Shown here: one piece after another, positions 1 to 13,600 of the stretch
Layout of the letters: every line of letters begins with the position of its first letter
How positions within the stretch are numbered: the stretch's first letter is position 1
Assembly: GCA_026874595.1 (NCBI GenBank)
Contig: CM049307.1
Location: 30,109,079-30,173,078 of the forward strand
DNA length: 64,000 nucleotides
Source: Sipunculus nudus
Taxonomy: Eukaryota > Annelida > Sipuncula > Golfingiida > Sipunculidae
Reading direction: 5' to 3'
Notes under the pieces: model-generated
What the model saw: only the letters and a program-made list of their open reading frames with translations
What the model was told of the DNA's origin: nothing
Databases searched by the model: none
Made by a program: the position numbers and the translations under genes

Positions 1-1262
1 GATCATGAAATGTTTCATCAGTTTCTGCATTCTGGTGGCGCCACCTGTATTTTTTTCAATTTTTAGCTCAGCTGACTGAAAGTCATCTGAGCTTTAGGGA
101 TCACCTTTTGTCCGTCGTCCGTCCGGCCATCCAGGCGTCTGTCTGTTAACAGGGCACAAATCGTAACCGCTAGACCGGGAATCTTCTTACTTGAAATCCT
201 GGGAGGTCTATGGAAATTCTCCTTGTAAACCTGAAATTAGGTCACTGTGACCTATATTCTTTGAGCTATGGGGTTCTGAAGTACCCCCCAGAATAATGCA
301 AAATTTAATACAAAAGCTCAAGTATCTGAACAACTAATGCATTAATCACCATGATTCTTTGCATGGATATTGATCATGGAGTGTTTCATCAATTTCTGGA
401 GATTGGTGGCGCCACCTATATTTTTTTTATTTTTTACGATTTTTTTTCTCTACTTTTGTGATCTTTAAACATTTGGTCATCTGTAAACAGGGCACAAATC
501 ATAATGACTGGACCTAGAATCTTCTGTCCTCACCTCCAGGGAAGCCCATAAAAGGTCTACCGTACATGGAAACCTGAAATAAGGTCCCTGTTACCCATAT
601 TCTGTGAGCTATGGGGCTCTGAAGTACCCCCCAGAATAAAGATTTGGTCATATATTAACAGGGCACAAATCATAATGACTGGACCTAGAATCTTCTGTCC
701 TCACCTCCAGGGAAGCCCATAAAAGGTCTACATGGAAACCCGAAATAAGGTCCCTGTTACCCATATCCTTCATGCTCTGGGGCTCCGAAGTACTCCCCAG
801 AATAAAGATTTGGTCATCTGTTAACAGAGCACAAATTATAATGACTTGACCTAGAATATCCTTTCTTGATATGCTGGGAGGCCCCTGAAAAGTCTCCTTG
901 TGCACCTGAAATTACATCTCTGTTACCCATATCCTTCATCCTATGCGGCTTTGAAATACCCCCCAGAATAAACATTTGGATTTGTTAACAGGGCACAAAT
1001 CATAATAACTGGACCTAGAATTTTATTTTTTGACATGCTGGGAGACCCCTGAAAAGTCATCTTGTAAACCTTGAAAATAGGTGTCTGTTACCCATATCCT
1101 TCATGCTACAGAGCTCCATAGTACCCCAATGAATATTGGATGATTTTATACAAAAGGTCAAGTTTGGAAAAAGTATTTCATTCAAATTTGACATTCAGAT
1201 GATAAAATTACTTTTGTCAATGTCTTCCTGGTCAGCTGAGCGTCATGAACCCTGGGTCACTT
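1..1262 (+). repeat. Family E repeat copy with internal tandem units
   Basis: A degenerate repeat built from units that each carry a segment like ACAGGGCACAAATC (near 148, 487, 659, 824 and 980). The first spacing is about 340 bp and the later ones 155-172 bp, so later units are shortened. An imperfect 29-bp hairpin at 65-93 looks like a 5' terminus. The 3' end is a CAGCTGAGCG-type motif near 1231 followed by CACTTGT. Bases 1-58 match the end of a unit (compare 371-432), so the window starts inside repeat DNA. A second copy lies at 43,376-44,612. No coding capacity was seen. Confidence 0.75.
65..93. repeat. Terminal hairpin of family E/B elements
   Basis: Arms AGCTCAGCTGACT and AGTCATCTGAGCT pair with one mismatch around a 3-base loop. 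The same 29-bp hairpin opens family B copies at 3202-3230 and 38,569-38,597, so it marks the left end of a group of related elements whose interiors differ. Confidence 0.7.
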
Positions 1263-3190
1263 GTATTTGTATATTGCTTGATTTTGATTTACCTTAAGAC
1301 CCTGCTTTATACTGTAAAGACCCATCTATTGGACATATAAATGATTTTTATAAGAGTGGGCATATATAGGACTCAAATAAAATATTTTTTTTAAGGAATG
1401 GTAAATGTACCAGGTGTCATCAAGCAAGTTTTAACATTTACTGCATTCCTTTAAGTAAAAAATCCTTAAAATTTCTTGCAAAGCCTTGAGAAATAGTTAT
1501 GCATTTTTCTAGCCTTAAAAATTATAGAATTAGCTAATTTCAAATTTCTTTGAAAAATTCTTTAATTTCATACTAATTATTCAATATAATTAACTCCATA
1601 ATCCTCTTTAGTGGGCATTGCAATAGTAAATAGCTTTTCAACAGATCTCTGGAAGATGAATCGTATAATATTTTTCATGTCTATATACAAGTACAAAAAA
1701 CTGTTTTGTTGATGAGAATATTGTACTGAAAATTTACATGCATAGAAAATGCAGCATTTTGTTTTGGCACAGAATCTTATTATTTTTGAAAGCTTGACTT
1801 ATGACTGAAAATGATGAAAGAGTAAACAAAAGGGTAAGAATCATTTTTCTGAAGGGATGAAGAATAATGACTAGCAAAAAAAATTTTAAAAAATTATATT
1901 ATTGAAAGTTTTGAAAAGACCTTGAAATTGAAACAAAAAACATCATTGGTGACAAAATTTGTTAATGTTTATTTGAGTTAATCCCCCACACATCTGAAAG
2001 ATGTTTGTGACCTTCCAAGATATCCCCCCCACACACACACACAATACAAGTATAATATGAATGATTGTAAGTTATCTCTCCAAAATTCTGATATTGTTAT
2101 AATTGCCCAATATCAAGGTACTTTTAAGTGTATGTTTAGCATGTTACACAAGTGTAATTATCCAGTCAAACCAAATTGTGACATATTTGATTGTGGTAAG
2201 GAGAATAAAATGTGCCATTTGTGACAGTTGTATCAGCATTCAAGGTGGTGGATTTGTACAAACTGGGTTCTGGATACAACAGGGAATGCTTCAATGAAAT
2301 TCATTGGCGAGCAGTCTTGCATTAAAAGGGTTTTGTAACTAGTCTTTACAACTCTATAAATATTGATGGGCTGCGTGCCGTTAAGAGGGTGCCCTGGAGT
2401 AAATAATGTGCTATTTGTCATGCACTTAATAACAGGAAATGCCTGCGGAATATGTCCAGTGATTGCTGCCTGTCTCCTGTAAACAAATAACACAATTTCA
2501 TCAGGTTTTCTTTAGATATCCCAGCTAACAGCCTGGATATCTTGATTATTCATGAAATTAAGTTTTTTTTTTTTAACTGAGAAAAGTGTTTTGAACTGTA
2601 AGAAATGTTGGTAGCCCTACATAATTAATGACATTCTCTTTTTGTTGAACTCATTTGTGGAGGTTGGGTTCCTGTACCCTTGTATCTATCTTCAAGGTAG
2701 GTCTGTGTTTACTACAGTGCAGACCAGTACATACATGACAATTACTGGCACCATGATTAAATACAAGCCAGTTGCCTGCCACCAGAAGGAACAATAAGAA
2801 AATTTCCCACAATAGTGGGTGTTTAATGAGTGAATGTCTGCAAAAAATGTACATTTACTGCTTGTGAAACTCAGTATGTTAAAAAAAATCATAAGCAAAA
2901 CAAATATTTCCGCCTTTCAAGGACTTTGTTTCATTTCAGTGAGTTTTCATATTCCTTTGTGATTGAGTGACTTGTTTTAATTAGGGCTGCCAAGGTCTGG
3001 GAATTTGATGATCCAAAGAGTTCAATTTAAAATATTTTTAAAAGTTAAGGGTACATATTCCTGATTTAATATGTATAACATACAGTTTGTCTTGTGTGTC
3101 AGTGAACACAATGTATGAAAACTTGTAAAGAGTACTGTTAAAATTATTGCCAATTTATTTGAATTTTTCATAAATTCTCGTATTTTCTTA
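1263..3190. other. AT-rich non-coding stretch
   Basis: Unique-looking AT-rich DNA with a short CA run at about 2030-2042. All open frames are under 90 codons and lack recognisable domains. I see no gene here. Confidence 0.5.
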
Positions 3191-3201
3191 TTATAATTAT
3201 A

Positions 3202-4058
3202 AGCTCAGCTGACTATAAGTCATCTGAGCTATAATGATGGTCCTTTCTTTGTCCAGCCGGCTGTCAATGTTTTGAAACCAGTGGACCTACAAATCCTAAA
3301 TTCTGTATTACCAGTTAGATGTCCAAAAGTTCTACCTAACCAAAAACTGGGTCACCCGGGCTTTGTTCCTTTCAAAAATTAAGGAAAAACCTTCATTTTC
3401 AAAACCTATTGTTAGTTTTTTTGTTACACTACAAAACTGCTCACTATGAGAACCACTTGTGTTAATGTATTCATGTTTGATATAACCATTCCTGCATTGG
3501 TTATTCCCTTTATATGTTTCCTATGTACATCCCAGAAAGTAGGTCAATATTGCATAAATTGTTGAAGTTATGGGCTGAAACATATTGCACTTATTAAAAT
3601 CAGGAAATATATTTACTCACCAAACAAGATAATTGTTGAAGCTAGCAAATTTTTTTTCTTAGGATATATCTTAATTTATTCGAGATTTTTGTACACTAGA
3701 AATCAGATCAGAATTTCTTAAATTAATAGCATAATTGCAAAATCAGTACCATAAATTTGGCCCAACTTTGACCATGACACTTTTTTCCCTATATGCACCA
3801 TGTATTTAATTTCACAGTATGTATAAATAAGGATTTAATCTTTTAAAATCTGATAATGAAAAAAAAGCTCCAAAATGGGCTAGAAATTGAATTTTTATTT
3901 GTGGCCCTATTCTATTGACTAATTTTGTCAATCCCCAGGCAGCCCACTTCTGGTCACTTCAGCTCTGCTTTGGTAACCTTATAAGTAATGCATCACTGGT
4001 TGAGCACCCTTGCTGTCTCAGGTGTACAGTAATTCTCAAATCACCCCCCCCCCCCCCA
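3202..4058 (+). repeat. Family B repeat copy (uninterrupted)
   Basis: Begins with the 29-bp hairpin, then a segment aligning over several hundred bases with 38,569-40,520 (shared phrases include TTAAGGAAAAAC and TTTGCCCAACTTTG-like blocks). Both copies run into a poly-C tract (4044-4058 here, 40,499-40,520 there). This copy has no insertion after the AAGGAAAAAC segment, so it serves as an empty-site reference for the 38.8 kb insertion. Confidence 0.75.
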
Positions 4059-4110
4059 CACACACACACACACCCACACACCTACCCCTGCCCACCCCTT
4101 CACACACAGC
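4044..4110. repeat. Poly-C and CA/CCA-rich simple repeat
   Basis: A run of 15 C followed by ACACAC and CCCACACACC-type sequence. It sits at the junction between the family B copy and a LINE fragment. Confidence 0.9.
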
Positions 4111-4175
4111 ATTAATTGTTATATTTGAACTGTATATATTCTTAATTGTTAAGCTGTTTTCACTCAAATGTACCC

Positions 4176-4506
4176 AATATAAAGAACTCCATTGGCTCCT
4201 GGTGCGGCAGCGCATTGATTTTGAAATTTTATTATTAGTATACAAGGCCTTAAATGGTCAGTAGCCTATTTACATTTTGAATGTCTTAACTTTTTATGTT
4301 CCAGTCAGGCAGCTTAGGTCATCTGACCAAGGGCTTTCAGTGATTACTAAAGCACGAAGTGAGATGTGTTGTTTGAGAGCTTTCTCAGCTGTGGCACCAA
4401 GGTTGTGGAATGAACATCTGCACTCAATCAGAGCTTCACCATCTTTAGTTTCATTTAAAAGAAATCTTAAAACTGACCATTTTATATTAGCTTTTGGTAG
4501 TTCTTA
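4176..4506 (+). pseudogene. Non-LTR retrotransposon (LINE) reverse-transcriptase C-terminal fragment
   Basis: Reads in one frame as the characteristic C-terminal tail of LINE reverse transcriptases of the CR1/Rex type: LHWLLVRQRIDFEILLLVYK, then ALNGQ, LRSS, RAFSAVAPRLWN, and a final S..SFKRNLKT motif. An in-frame TAG at 4262-4264 interrupts it after ALNGQ. The frame is otherwise continuous to TAG at 4505-4507. The finger, palm and endonuclease regions are absent, so this is a 5'-truncated dead copy. The following sequence to about 4640 (GCACTATATAAG-like) resembles a LINE 3' tail. The subfamily is not certain. Confidence 0.8.
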
Positions 4507-4792
4507 GAATTTAGGGTTTTCTTTTAGGAATCTTTGCGTTAGAAGGAATCTACATTTTATGTTTCAGTAAAATTGTGCTTTGTGTCTTGTCAAGTGCTTT
4601 TGATAACTATTTTGTAGAATTAGCACTATATAAGTTAAATATATTATATCATTTATTATATTATATTGCTTGAGATAGTAATTCAAGGACTAATCAAAAG
4701 CTTTTGTAGCATGTTTAAAGAAATTAATTTCCATTTAAATAATTTTAACAAATTAAATAGAATTAAACCCATCAGAATGTATTACTTGTATC

Positions 4793-6175
4793 TGCCACAA
4801 CGAACACCGTGTTCGTTTCCGGAGAACTCCTCTGAGACTACTGGACTGATTTTTCCGAAACTTACACCAATTATCGGATCACATGTTAACTTGTGCCTAA
4901 CCAATTGGGGTTGCCCTCTGACCTTTCCTCTGTGCCCAGCGTCCATTTGTACATGTTTCCACACACAAACCCACGTATTTCAGGAACCGTTTGACCAATC
5001 AGGAAAAATGTTTTTGTACAATTACAAATGTAGCCCTTGATAAGCTTTATAACATACAAAAAAAAAATGGTGGCGCCACCTGCAACCATGTTTTCGCAGT
5101 GTCCATCTGTTCGTCTGCCTTGGGTTAAAATCACTCATATCTCTGCAGTGATTTGACTAATTCACCTGAAATTCGGCATGTGTATACATCCTGGATAGCT
5201 TTCTTGATTTTATGACAGGTGGCACCACCAACATTCACGTTCACGCTACAGACATCCATGCTTATCTCTGGACTGGTTTGACGTATCTTCCTGAAAATTT
5301 GCATGTGTATAGATCTGACGTAGCTCTTTATCATACGCAAAACTGGTGGTGCCACCTGCAACCATTTTAGCACAGCGTCCGTCTGTTTGTCTGCCGTGAG
5401 ATAAAATCACTCCCATCTCGGCAGTGGTTTGACATATCTGCCTAAAATTTTGCAGGTTTATACATCCTGGATAGCTTTCTTGATTTAATGACAGGTGGCG
5501 CTACCTACATTCTAGTTTATCTGCAGACATCCAAGCTCATATCTCAGGAACCTTTTGACAGATTGGGACAAAATTTGCATGTGTATAGATCTCACATAGC
5601 TCTTTATCATACACAAAACTGGTGGGACCACCTGCAACAATTTTTGCACAGTGTCTGTCTGTTTGTCTGCAGTGGGCTAAAATCACTCAAATCTCAGTAG
5701 TGGTTTGACTATCTGCCTAAACTTTTGCGTGTTTATACATATTGGATAGCTATCTTGATTTTTTTGGAAGGTGGCCCCACCTACATTTATGTTAACGCTG
5801 CAGACAATCAGGCTTGTATCTCAGGACTGGTTTGACATATCCCCTTGAAATTTTGCATGTGTATAGATCTCACATGGCTCTTAATCATACACAAAATTGG
5901 TGGAGCCACCTGCCACCATTTTTGCACAAATCCTTCTGCTTGTCTGCTGTGGGATAAAATCACTCATATACATGTAGTGGTTTGACTTATCTGCCTAAAA
6001 TTATGCATATGTATACAACTTGGACAGCTTTCTGGATTTTATGGTAACACACCTCACTCTATATCCCCTTGCCACTCACTCCATGCCTCACTTCACTGGT
6101 TCCACTCTGATTTCGGCGGATACACATAGTCACTTGTCGACTACCTGTATTCTAGTTGATAACTGGATGAGCCAA
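4793..6175 (+). repeat. Family C repeat with about four ~277-bp tandem units
   Basis: Four units are marked by GGTGG(C)GCCACCTGC-like segments at about 5069, 5345, 5620 and 5899, a spacing of 276-279 bp. Each unit also carries phrases such as GTTTGACATATC and CATGTGTATAGATCT. The left flank (4793-4930) matches 38,513-38,565 joined to 41,213-41,300. The right flank (6045-6175) matches 41,627-41,745. It is therefore an uninterrupted copy of an element found nested at 38.5-41.7 kb. Confidence 0.8.
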
Positions 6176-7440
6176 ATTATCTTATTCTTAATAAAAGGTA
6201 TTTGTTCCCAATGTTCTCTGAAACCGCGTTGCATATGACACTGTGCCAAACCGCATTTTAAAGGTTATTGTTCCAGCAGTGACCTTGCAGATATGAGAAT
6301 AAATAATTTTTAATATACACATCATTTTGAGGGATTTTGCTTGTTTTATGATTTGCATAAAGGTTACCATCTTAAACCGCCAAATTGCCTTTGACAAAGA
6401 CCTGATTGCCTTTGTGGTCGCCTCTAGGACCGGATCAAGGACTATAAGTGCAAATGAATAATACCTGCATGGTCAAGTAAATGTGAAAACATGACTCTCA
6501 CTTTAAGAAAAGGATTGGTTCAATTAATAGGATTAATGACAAAACCTAATACAGGGTCTCTATTTCCTGAAAAGGGGTGGGGGTGGTGTGGGGGCAGGGG
6601 TTCAAAGCATCAAAATTGGTCTGTTACAATAAAAAAAAATGGCAGAGGCTGAAAGGAGGGTACGGGCCTCCTTGACTCCCCTTGGGTCCAGTCTGCTTCT
6701 GCTACTAACTAGGTATGCATATTTCTATTTCTTTCTTTCTTCAGGAACAGTTTCCTTGCGTTAAAACATACATTTAAAACATCTTTCATGTCTTCCTCAC
6801 ATCAATCTATTCTTTATCTGTCTAACAACAGTAACCAATCAAAGATCATCAAAAACCTGAATGCCCCCGCATCTAATGCCAGTTTTGCAAATGTAACCAT
6901 CATCACTGGCCAGGTCTTCAAGGTAAACATACCGGTATATGAATTTCTTGCCACGAGCACAGTTCCACAAAATAAATGTTAACAAACATTTGTACATATC
7001 TTTTTGAGACAGTATCCCACTGAAAATCTTTTTTTCTATAAACTTTTAGATTAAAAACAATGAGCTCCATTCTTCATCTCAGTTAATACAGTTCCCCAAC
7101 CCAGTAAAAAGCCCGGTACTCCAAGTTTATAAGAATTGTGAATTCTGAATCAGTTTTTATTTTCATATATCAATATTTATTGTTGCACATATTACTGTCA
7201 CATAGCTGAAATACTGATACTTGATACTTGATATTTAATCAAAGAGGCTCCTGCATCTTTGATATAGTTCATTAAAGTGTGCACAGTATTAGTTTGGCAA
7301 ACATATATTTAGTATTTGATAACACAGCTATTTCCTCTTATATTTTCAAGTGCTTATTTATATAAAACAATAGAAAATAATTATATTTTGCATTTGCTAA
7401 AATTTAAAAAAAATCAGCTGTATCTTGCATTTGCTACAAT
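6176..7440. other. Intergenic DNA, G-rich patch, no gene seen
   Basis: Mostly unique AT-rich sequence. A G-rich patch at about 6576-6602 followed by CTTGGGTCCAG near 6680 vaguely resembles the element at 62.33-62.56 kb. No exon with convincing splice sites or domain was recognised. Confidence 0.4.
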
Positions 7441-7486
7441 TTTTGAAAATTCAGCTGAGCGCCGTGACCCATGGGTCCCTTATTAT
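7441..7486 (+). repeat. Solo 3' end of a family B/E element
   Basis: Contains CAGCTGAGCG, the palindrome GACCCATGGGTC and CCTTAT, matching the right ends at 1231-1262, 41,180-41,212 and 44,581-44,612. The rest of the element cannot be delimited here. Confidence 0.6.
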
Positions 7487-7670
7487 TTGGTTGTCATTGG
7501 AGTTAGTTTCTTGTTGACATATGTGTTGAAACTCATGTTTATTGCTGATTTAAATCATCTCTCAGTAGCTCAGCTTTCACCTGAAGGAACCAGATGAATC
7601 CAGTCCTAACCAGTTTTGTGTACTCTCTAACACTGGCTTGTTCACACTTGACAACATAAGAAGCCACACG

Positions 7671-7671
<1 letters not shown>

Positions 7672-7742
<71 letters not shown>
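7672..7742. repeat. (TA)n microsatellite
   Basis: About 35 uninterrupted TA dinucleotides. The reading frames through it give Ile-Tyr polymers and are not genes. Confidence 0.97.
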
Positions 7743-7744
<2 letters not shown>

Positions 7745-10540
7745 AATGACGCACATATTCAAAAATTTGTTGAGGGCAAGACTCAGTGTTGACTGGACAG
7801 TTTGAAATTTTGTAATGTTTGGTTGCCATAAAGGGATGTGTACTATCAAATTTCAGACCTGTAAAAGTACAGATGGTTAAAAAACTGAGATTTTGCAATT
7901 CCTTTCAGATACATTATCTCAAGAACCATTTGAGGAACTTCTATGAATTTTTTGTCACAGGTCAGGAAATTCCAGACCTGTCACAAATCCAGTGACTGGC
8001 TGACATCAATCTCAAGGAATTTGGAATAGCGAGGCCCTAATTTTATACCTGTACAGTTCCAGTCATTTCTGGTTAATCTGGCCATCAGCAGAGTGATGCT
8101 CTGAGTCCATCCAGGATGTGTCAGTATAGTATAGTAACTGTTAATCATAATACAAGAAATGGGCTCTTTGTAACTTATACAAAATATGTATTTGTCATTG
8201 AACGTTCACCATCCATGTTGTATAATAATATCCATTGTGAGCTACATTTACCCATCTCATGTATGTGTCATTCATGGAATTGCTTGACCTGTACCTTTTT
8301 GCTATTACTTAATGCTTTTTGATAGGAAGCCTTGCTTTGTAATGGGTTTTGTTGCAAGTATCTGAGGCTTGGGCTTTAGAGAAAGCGTAATGCCTAAAAT
8401 ATTAGATAAGACTAACAAACCAGATCATTTTGCGTGATCATTGATAATTTTGCATGATGTTTAGTGCATTACATAATGTTCTACACATGATAGGTACCAT
8501 CATAGAGCACCAGTAATAATCTCCTTACTCCTGCTGTCAGTGGTTTTTATGGTGCCAGTTATTGATGATGTGTACCTGTTCTCTATATGTAATACAGTCC
8601 TATCAGCCAGTAGCCTTCAGCATCAGCAGCTAGGACAGTCAGGCTGATAGGCCATATGTTGTTACACATTGATACTGTCTTGCATGATCAATTCTTCTGT
8701 AGTCTGTTCCATCCCCTCATGGCCACTAGTTTTTTGCTACAGAAATTTTTATAAGTTGCTTTTCAAGAGAAATATAAGTAAAAGATATTAAAGGGCCTTA
8801 TTTTCTGCAAGGTAAATTATGAAACAGAATTATTTAAAAATGTGAGAAATCAGTCTACATTTATAACATATCGGCCTCAATTAAAGCAGTCATGGTCATT
8901 TTACTGGCATGCAAAAACAGCTTCAGTTGACAGCTGCTGATTGGATGATGTCATGTAAACACTAAAAAAAATATAACCAAATAAAACAAAATTCTGTCAG
9001 TTCATTGAAAAGAGTCCACAATTTTGTGACTTATAAACTGGTGATTTATTGTAAAATTGTTCATTTTACATATTAGGCCATCACTTCCATATGTAACTTT
9101 ATGGGGAAATTATTGAAAAATTTGAACTTTCCCACAAAAACAGATTGACACAGGTTGATGAAACAAAGTATAGGAAATGGAGGCTGGTGTATGATTTATG
9201 TATGAAAATAAACTGCCACGGTGAAGAAATATGTGCTTACCAATTATATCTATTTTGCCTTGTGCATATATACATGTACAGATGAAGCCTGTACACTCAG
9301 GTCTTAATCATGTCAAAATCTTTTAAATATGACCAGGTAGCAGTGTCAGTTGTCAGGATATGTTCAGGTGTCTCATATATATTAGAACTCTCTAGGAATA
9401 GCTTTCATCACCTGGCCTTATAGTTATTGGTGCTTTACTTTTGACTCTATTGCAGCAGATTATGTAACATTTACTATTTTAGCAATGTCCTTGTGATAAC
9501 AAAAGACTGAATATATCTTCAAAGATCATGAATCAGGCTTTGATCAGATGTATATTTGATCAGTTCTAGACAAACAAAGATGTTATGTCTTAAATTCTAA
9601 AATATTAATTTTTATATTCTTAAATGATATGTAGACAGAAGAGTATAGTGTTGGGACTTTTATCTCATTATCTCTTTTTTTTAAAACTTTGATGAACACA
9701 AAATAATGATGTTTATTTGTAATGTATATAGAGTACTTCATTATGCATAGCAGTTGTTTTGACCACACTTGTGTTTGAAGTGGTGGCTTAATTTGAGAAG
9801 TGATACTTGAACAAGGTTTGACTGTTTATGAATGAATGAATGAATGAATGAATAGAATGATTGAATAGAAATTTATTCTGAAATAAAAGGCCTCAGGCCC
9901 ATGGTTCCACAAATAGCATGTGTTAAGAATCATAAAAATTCAACAATAACAAAATGCAACAGCATAACATGAACTGACAAAACATGTGTTAACTGTTTAT
10001 CTGAATTATTGTCATAGGTCAGTGTTCAAAGTTATATGTTAAATCATAAACATGGGCTGATGTTATTTTTTCCTTTGGATAAATGCCTTCAGTGATGATA
10101 TTTTATTTTTCCTAAATCAGTGGCTGCGGAGTTGTGTGAGTTTTCTAAATTATAAGATGCTCAGTAATGTTGTCATTTTCTGAAATAGTAGTTTCTCAGT
10201 GGTTTAGTTTCATTTTCCAAAATAATTTGATGCTTAGTTATGTGACACTGCTACTTGAAATTGTCACCAGCAGCTCAGGTTCAGTTTTCCTTGAATTAGA
10301 GTCTGATGAATGATGTTATATTTGCTTCAATTGTTGTTTTTTTCTGTGACGCTATACATTGAAACTATGCATGATGGTACCATTAACTTCCAGAGGATCA
10401 GCTCTGTTGATCTGTCATTATTAGGTGTGTAACACAGAGTGCGGTATAGGAATATGAGACTGATTGATGTGCTGACGTAAACCAAGGAAGATCATTAGGA
10501 GGAGAGGTGTATACAGGTACGCTGTGTGTGGTCAGAATAG
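7743..10540. other. Upstream flank of the FAM13A gene, no exon identified
   Basis: AT-rich with short-period GAAT repeats at 9829-9862. A first non-coding exon or promoter of the FAM13A gene could lie here because the exon carrying the start codon appears to have a splice acceptor. I could not identify a convincing promoter or 5' UTR exon. Confidence 0.4.
9829..9862. repeat. (GAAT)n microsatellite
   Basis: Seven or more consecutive GAAT units followed by a degenerate copy. Confidence 0.9.
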
Positions 10541-10600
10541 ATGTGTCCTCTAATAGTCAACTGTCTGTTTCAGGTGCCGTGCGAAACCGGGAGCCCTTCC

Positions 10601-10659
10601 ATGGAACGGGTGAAGAAAATCCTGAGTTCTCCCCTCACACGCAAGAAGAACACAAATAA
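10601..10659 (+). CDS. FAM13A: FAM13A exon 1 (start codon)
   Basis: Residues 1-19 plus two bases: basic leader MERVKKILSSPLTRKKNTN. Donor GTAAGG at 10,660. A CTGTTTCAG acceptor-like site ends at 10,573 and the nine codons between it and the ATG are open, so the true exon probably starts at 10,574 with an unseen upstream 5' exon. Confidence 0.8.
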
Positions 10660-13600
10660 GTAAGGGTCATTATGAGTTTGTGGAATCACTGTAATAATGC
10701 CCTGCGATGGAAGACACACCCACCCTGCATAACCTTTTGTGTAACATAAAATGTTCATGGGAATCTGAGAAAATCAATGGTTGAGTAATGTTCTCAGCAT
10801 CTGATGGCTATCTGACAGAAGGTCAAAGTGTATCTACACATGAGAAGTTTTAGAGGAAATATGTACTTTTTCACATACAGCTCAAGTTTCATACTCTTTG
10901 GATTCACAGTTCTAACATTAACCACAAATACAGTAGAGTACAGTGAAACTCCTACTTGCGGACAATTCAGTAAGGCGGACAACTAACTAATGCGGACACT
11001 AAATCTCAGTCCCTTTAAATTTGCCTCTATATTATGTTTTACATAAACTTAGTAAAGAGGACGACTCACTATCCTGGACAATGGACAAAATTTCCCATCC
11101 CTCCCATAATCCAGTACATATTTCGACCCTCTAAAGTGGACAGACATCGCAAGCTCTTTTTTGTTCATATATCTGCCAGGAAATGGCGCTCCAAGGTTGT
11201 GATCTTGCATGACCCTTGTGGTCAAAGCCACAGCCTGAAGAAAAGTGTAATTTGGTGAACCATCATGATGTTACATGTGAATATTCAGTCAAAATTGTTG
11301 TTAATTTCTATAAAGGTGTAGATACGCAATTATTACTTTATTAAGGTTGACTGGTCAATCAGAAAAAAAACCATAGCTTTCACATCTTTACATTTAACAA
11401 GACTACCATCAAAGATTAAAAGTTCATGCATTGCGATCGGCGTCTGACCCTTGGAGCCTTAACTAGTTAACCACAGTTTGCACTTTGTTATTGTGAATGC
11501 ATGTGAAGGCTATTCTATATGAATACAAATAATCATGCTGTCTGGATTCTGTCAATAATCAGTCTTTAATATACCTAGTGCAGCCATCCATGAACTATAC
11601 TTAATTCGAAGATGCAGCACAGTACTTCGAAGTAAAACTGCCTAGATTAGTTAGTGAGGCCTAGTTGATGAAGTTGAAAGAGAGAAAGAAAGTGCTTGTC
11701 TTTTCCATTTTTAATAATAATATTTTATGAATTACAAATGCATATTTAAGATATTTTGCAAATTATTAAAATAAAGGTTATGTATTTCAAATTAAGCGTA
11801 AACAAAATCAAAATAGTGGATATCAGTAAAATTCAATGAAGAATTGATGCAATATTGCAAACTCCTCTAAACAGGACAACTCACTAATACGGACAAAATT
11901 GTATGGTCCCTTGGGTGTCTGGCTTAGAGGAGTTTCACTGTATGAACTTGAGCAGTATATATTCTTGTGGTCGAAAATGGTTATAAAATAATGTTAGATG
12001 ATTTAAAGAAAACAAATGACAAATAATCAATTATTTATTGATCATTTTATAAATGTCTATATTTCTGTGAAATTTGCTTCATAGAATCATACCTATAATA
12101 TAGACCCAGTGAATGCAGTAGAGTATGTCATGCTGAAAGATCAAGGTGATAGCCAAGTTGTTGACACTTGTTTGTTGGTCAAGGTTAAGTTTTCATGATG
12201 TGCTCTACATTGTGTCCCTTCTTTCTTATCTCACTGACTGGGTTAGGGTATTTCTTGCTTATTAGTATGGTTTCCTTGAATGTACATGCATAATCTTTAG
12301 TGATCAGTTATGCAAAATTGCAACAAATTTTATGGAATATGAAAGAAAAAGATAAATCATGGATATAATCAGTTAATTTTGAGCACCACTAATATGTTCA
12401 TGCTTGCTGGCCTACCTCAGTTGTTCTAGGTCTAGGTGAACATTTAAAAAAACTTCTTACATAAGGTGCATCATTCCCTAAGTCACTGCCTACTCATGAT
12501 TTTCTTTCAAATAATACAGATATATTCATATGAGACTTAAGTGCTTCTTTGCTTTAAGCTGACAGACGGCAGGTTAGTGACATGTTAAAGGGAGAACAGA
12601 TGAGCCTTCTAACAAGTCTGTTATAACACTAGGGTATTCTGCCACTGACGTGCCTTCATTATTATTTATGACACAGCTCTCATAAACATGTATAACCCAG
12701 CCTTGTTTACCAGTTGTCTGGGGCCAGGGACAGCACAGGAAGTGAACATCTCTCAGACCTTAGCATGCAGTGATAAGGCAAATGCATTTGGAAAGTGGAC
12801 TGACCAAATGCTTTGATGTTGAAAAATGGCATGGGATTTAATTGAATTGGATGACCTAGAAATAGTTCTGAAGCACAAATGGAATGTACACAAAATAGAA
12901 GGCACATGTAGTTTCCAGTGGACAGGTGAAGTTTGTGACATTACAAATATCTTGTATCTCCTGGAACTTGTCTTAGCATGCCTACAGAAAGGAAGTTCTA
13001 TTAAGTCATGATATCCTGGAGCTTCATAAATTTTGGCCCTAAGTATGCTCATTGCTGTTAGCTCTATAACAATGCATTGATTATTCAGACGGAATGAAAA
13101 GAATCAAAGCCAGGTATTAAAAGATTTTCTCCTTTTATTTTTATTAATTACAGTTAGGCCTTTTTCATCTTTAGCTAATGCTTACAGGTAAACACGACAC
13201 TTGATGTATTGAGTACTATTGTTTATCAAAGAAAATCACCTTAAATCCCACATTAGATTTTTGCATGGTAATAGGATCTGTCTGTTTTATATGCAGGATG
13301 AAATTTGTTGATTTAAACCAGATACCTATGACAGTTTTAGACAGCTTAAGTAATGATTGTTACATATGCAGTGGAATGGCGTTTTTTGTAGGTACTTTGG
13401 TGTGCACTTAGAAGAACTGGCCAAGAGAGAGAATGAAGCAGTCCCACTGCTGGTCAGGAGGGTGTGTCAGTATATAGAGAACAGTGGTGAGTTCAAAATC
13501 TTATCTTATCATGTGATTTAATGATTAACCTACTCTCCTCTCACAGCGATTATATACTGCACTCATTCTAAATCTCCATTTTAACCACTATTTTGTATGG

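Noticed and set aside
4666-5040. 124-codon open frame
   Set aside because: It spans the border between a LINE tail and a family C repeat and has no protein similarity that I recognise.
7539-7898. 119- and 90-codon minus-strand frames
   Set aside because: They are produced by reading through the TA microsatellite and encode Ile-Tyr repeats.
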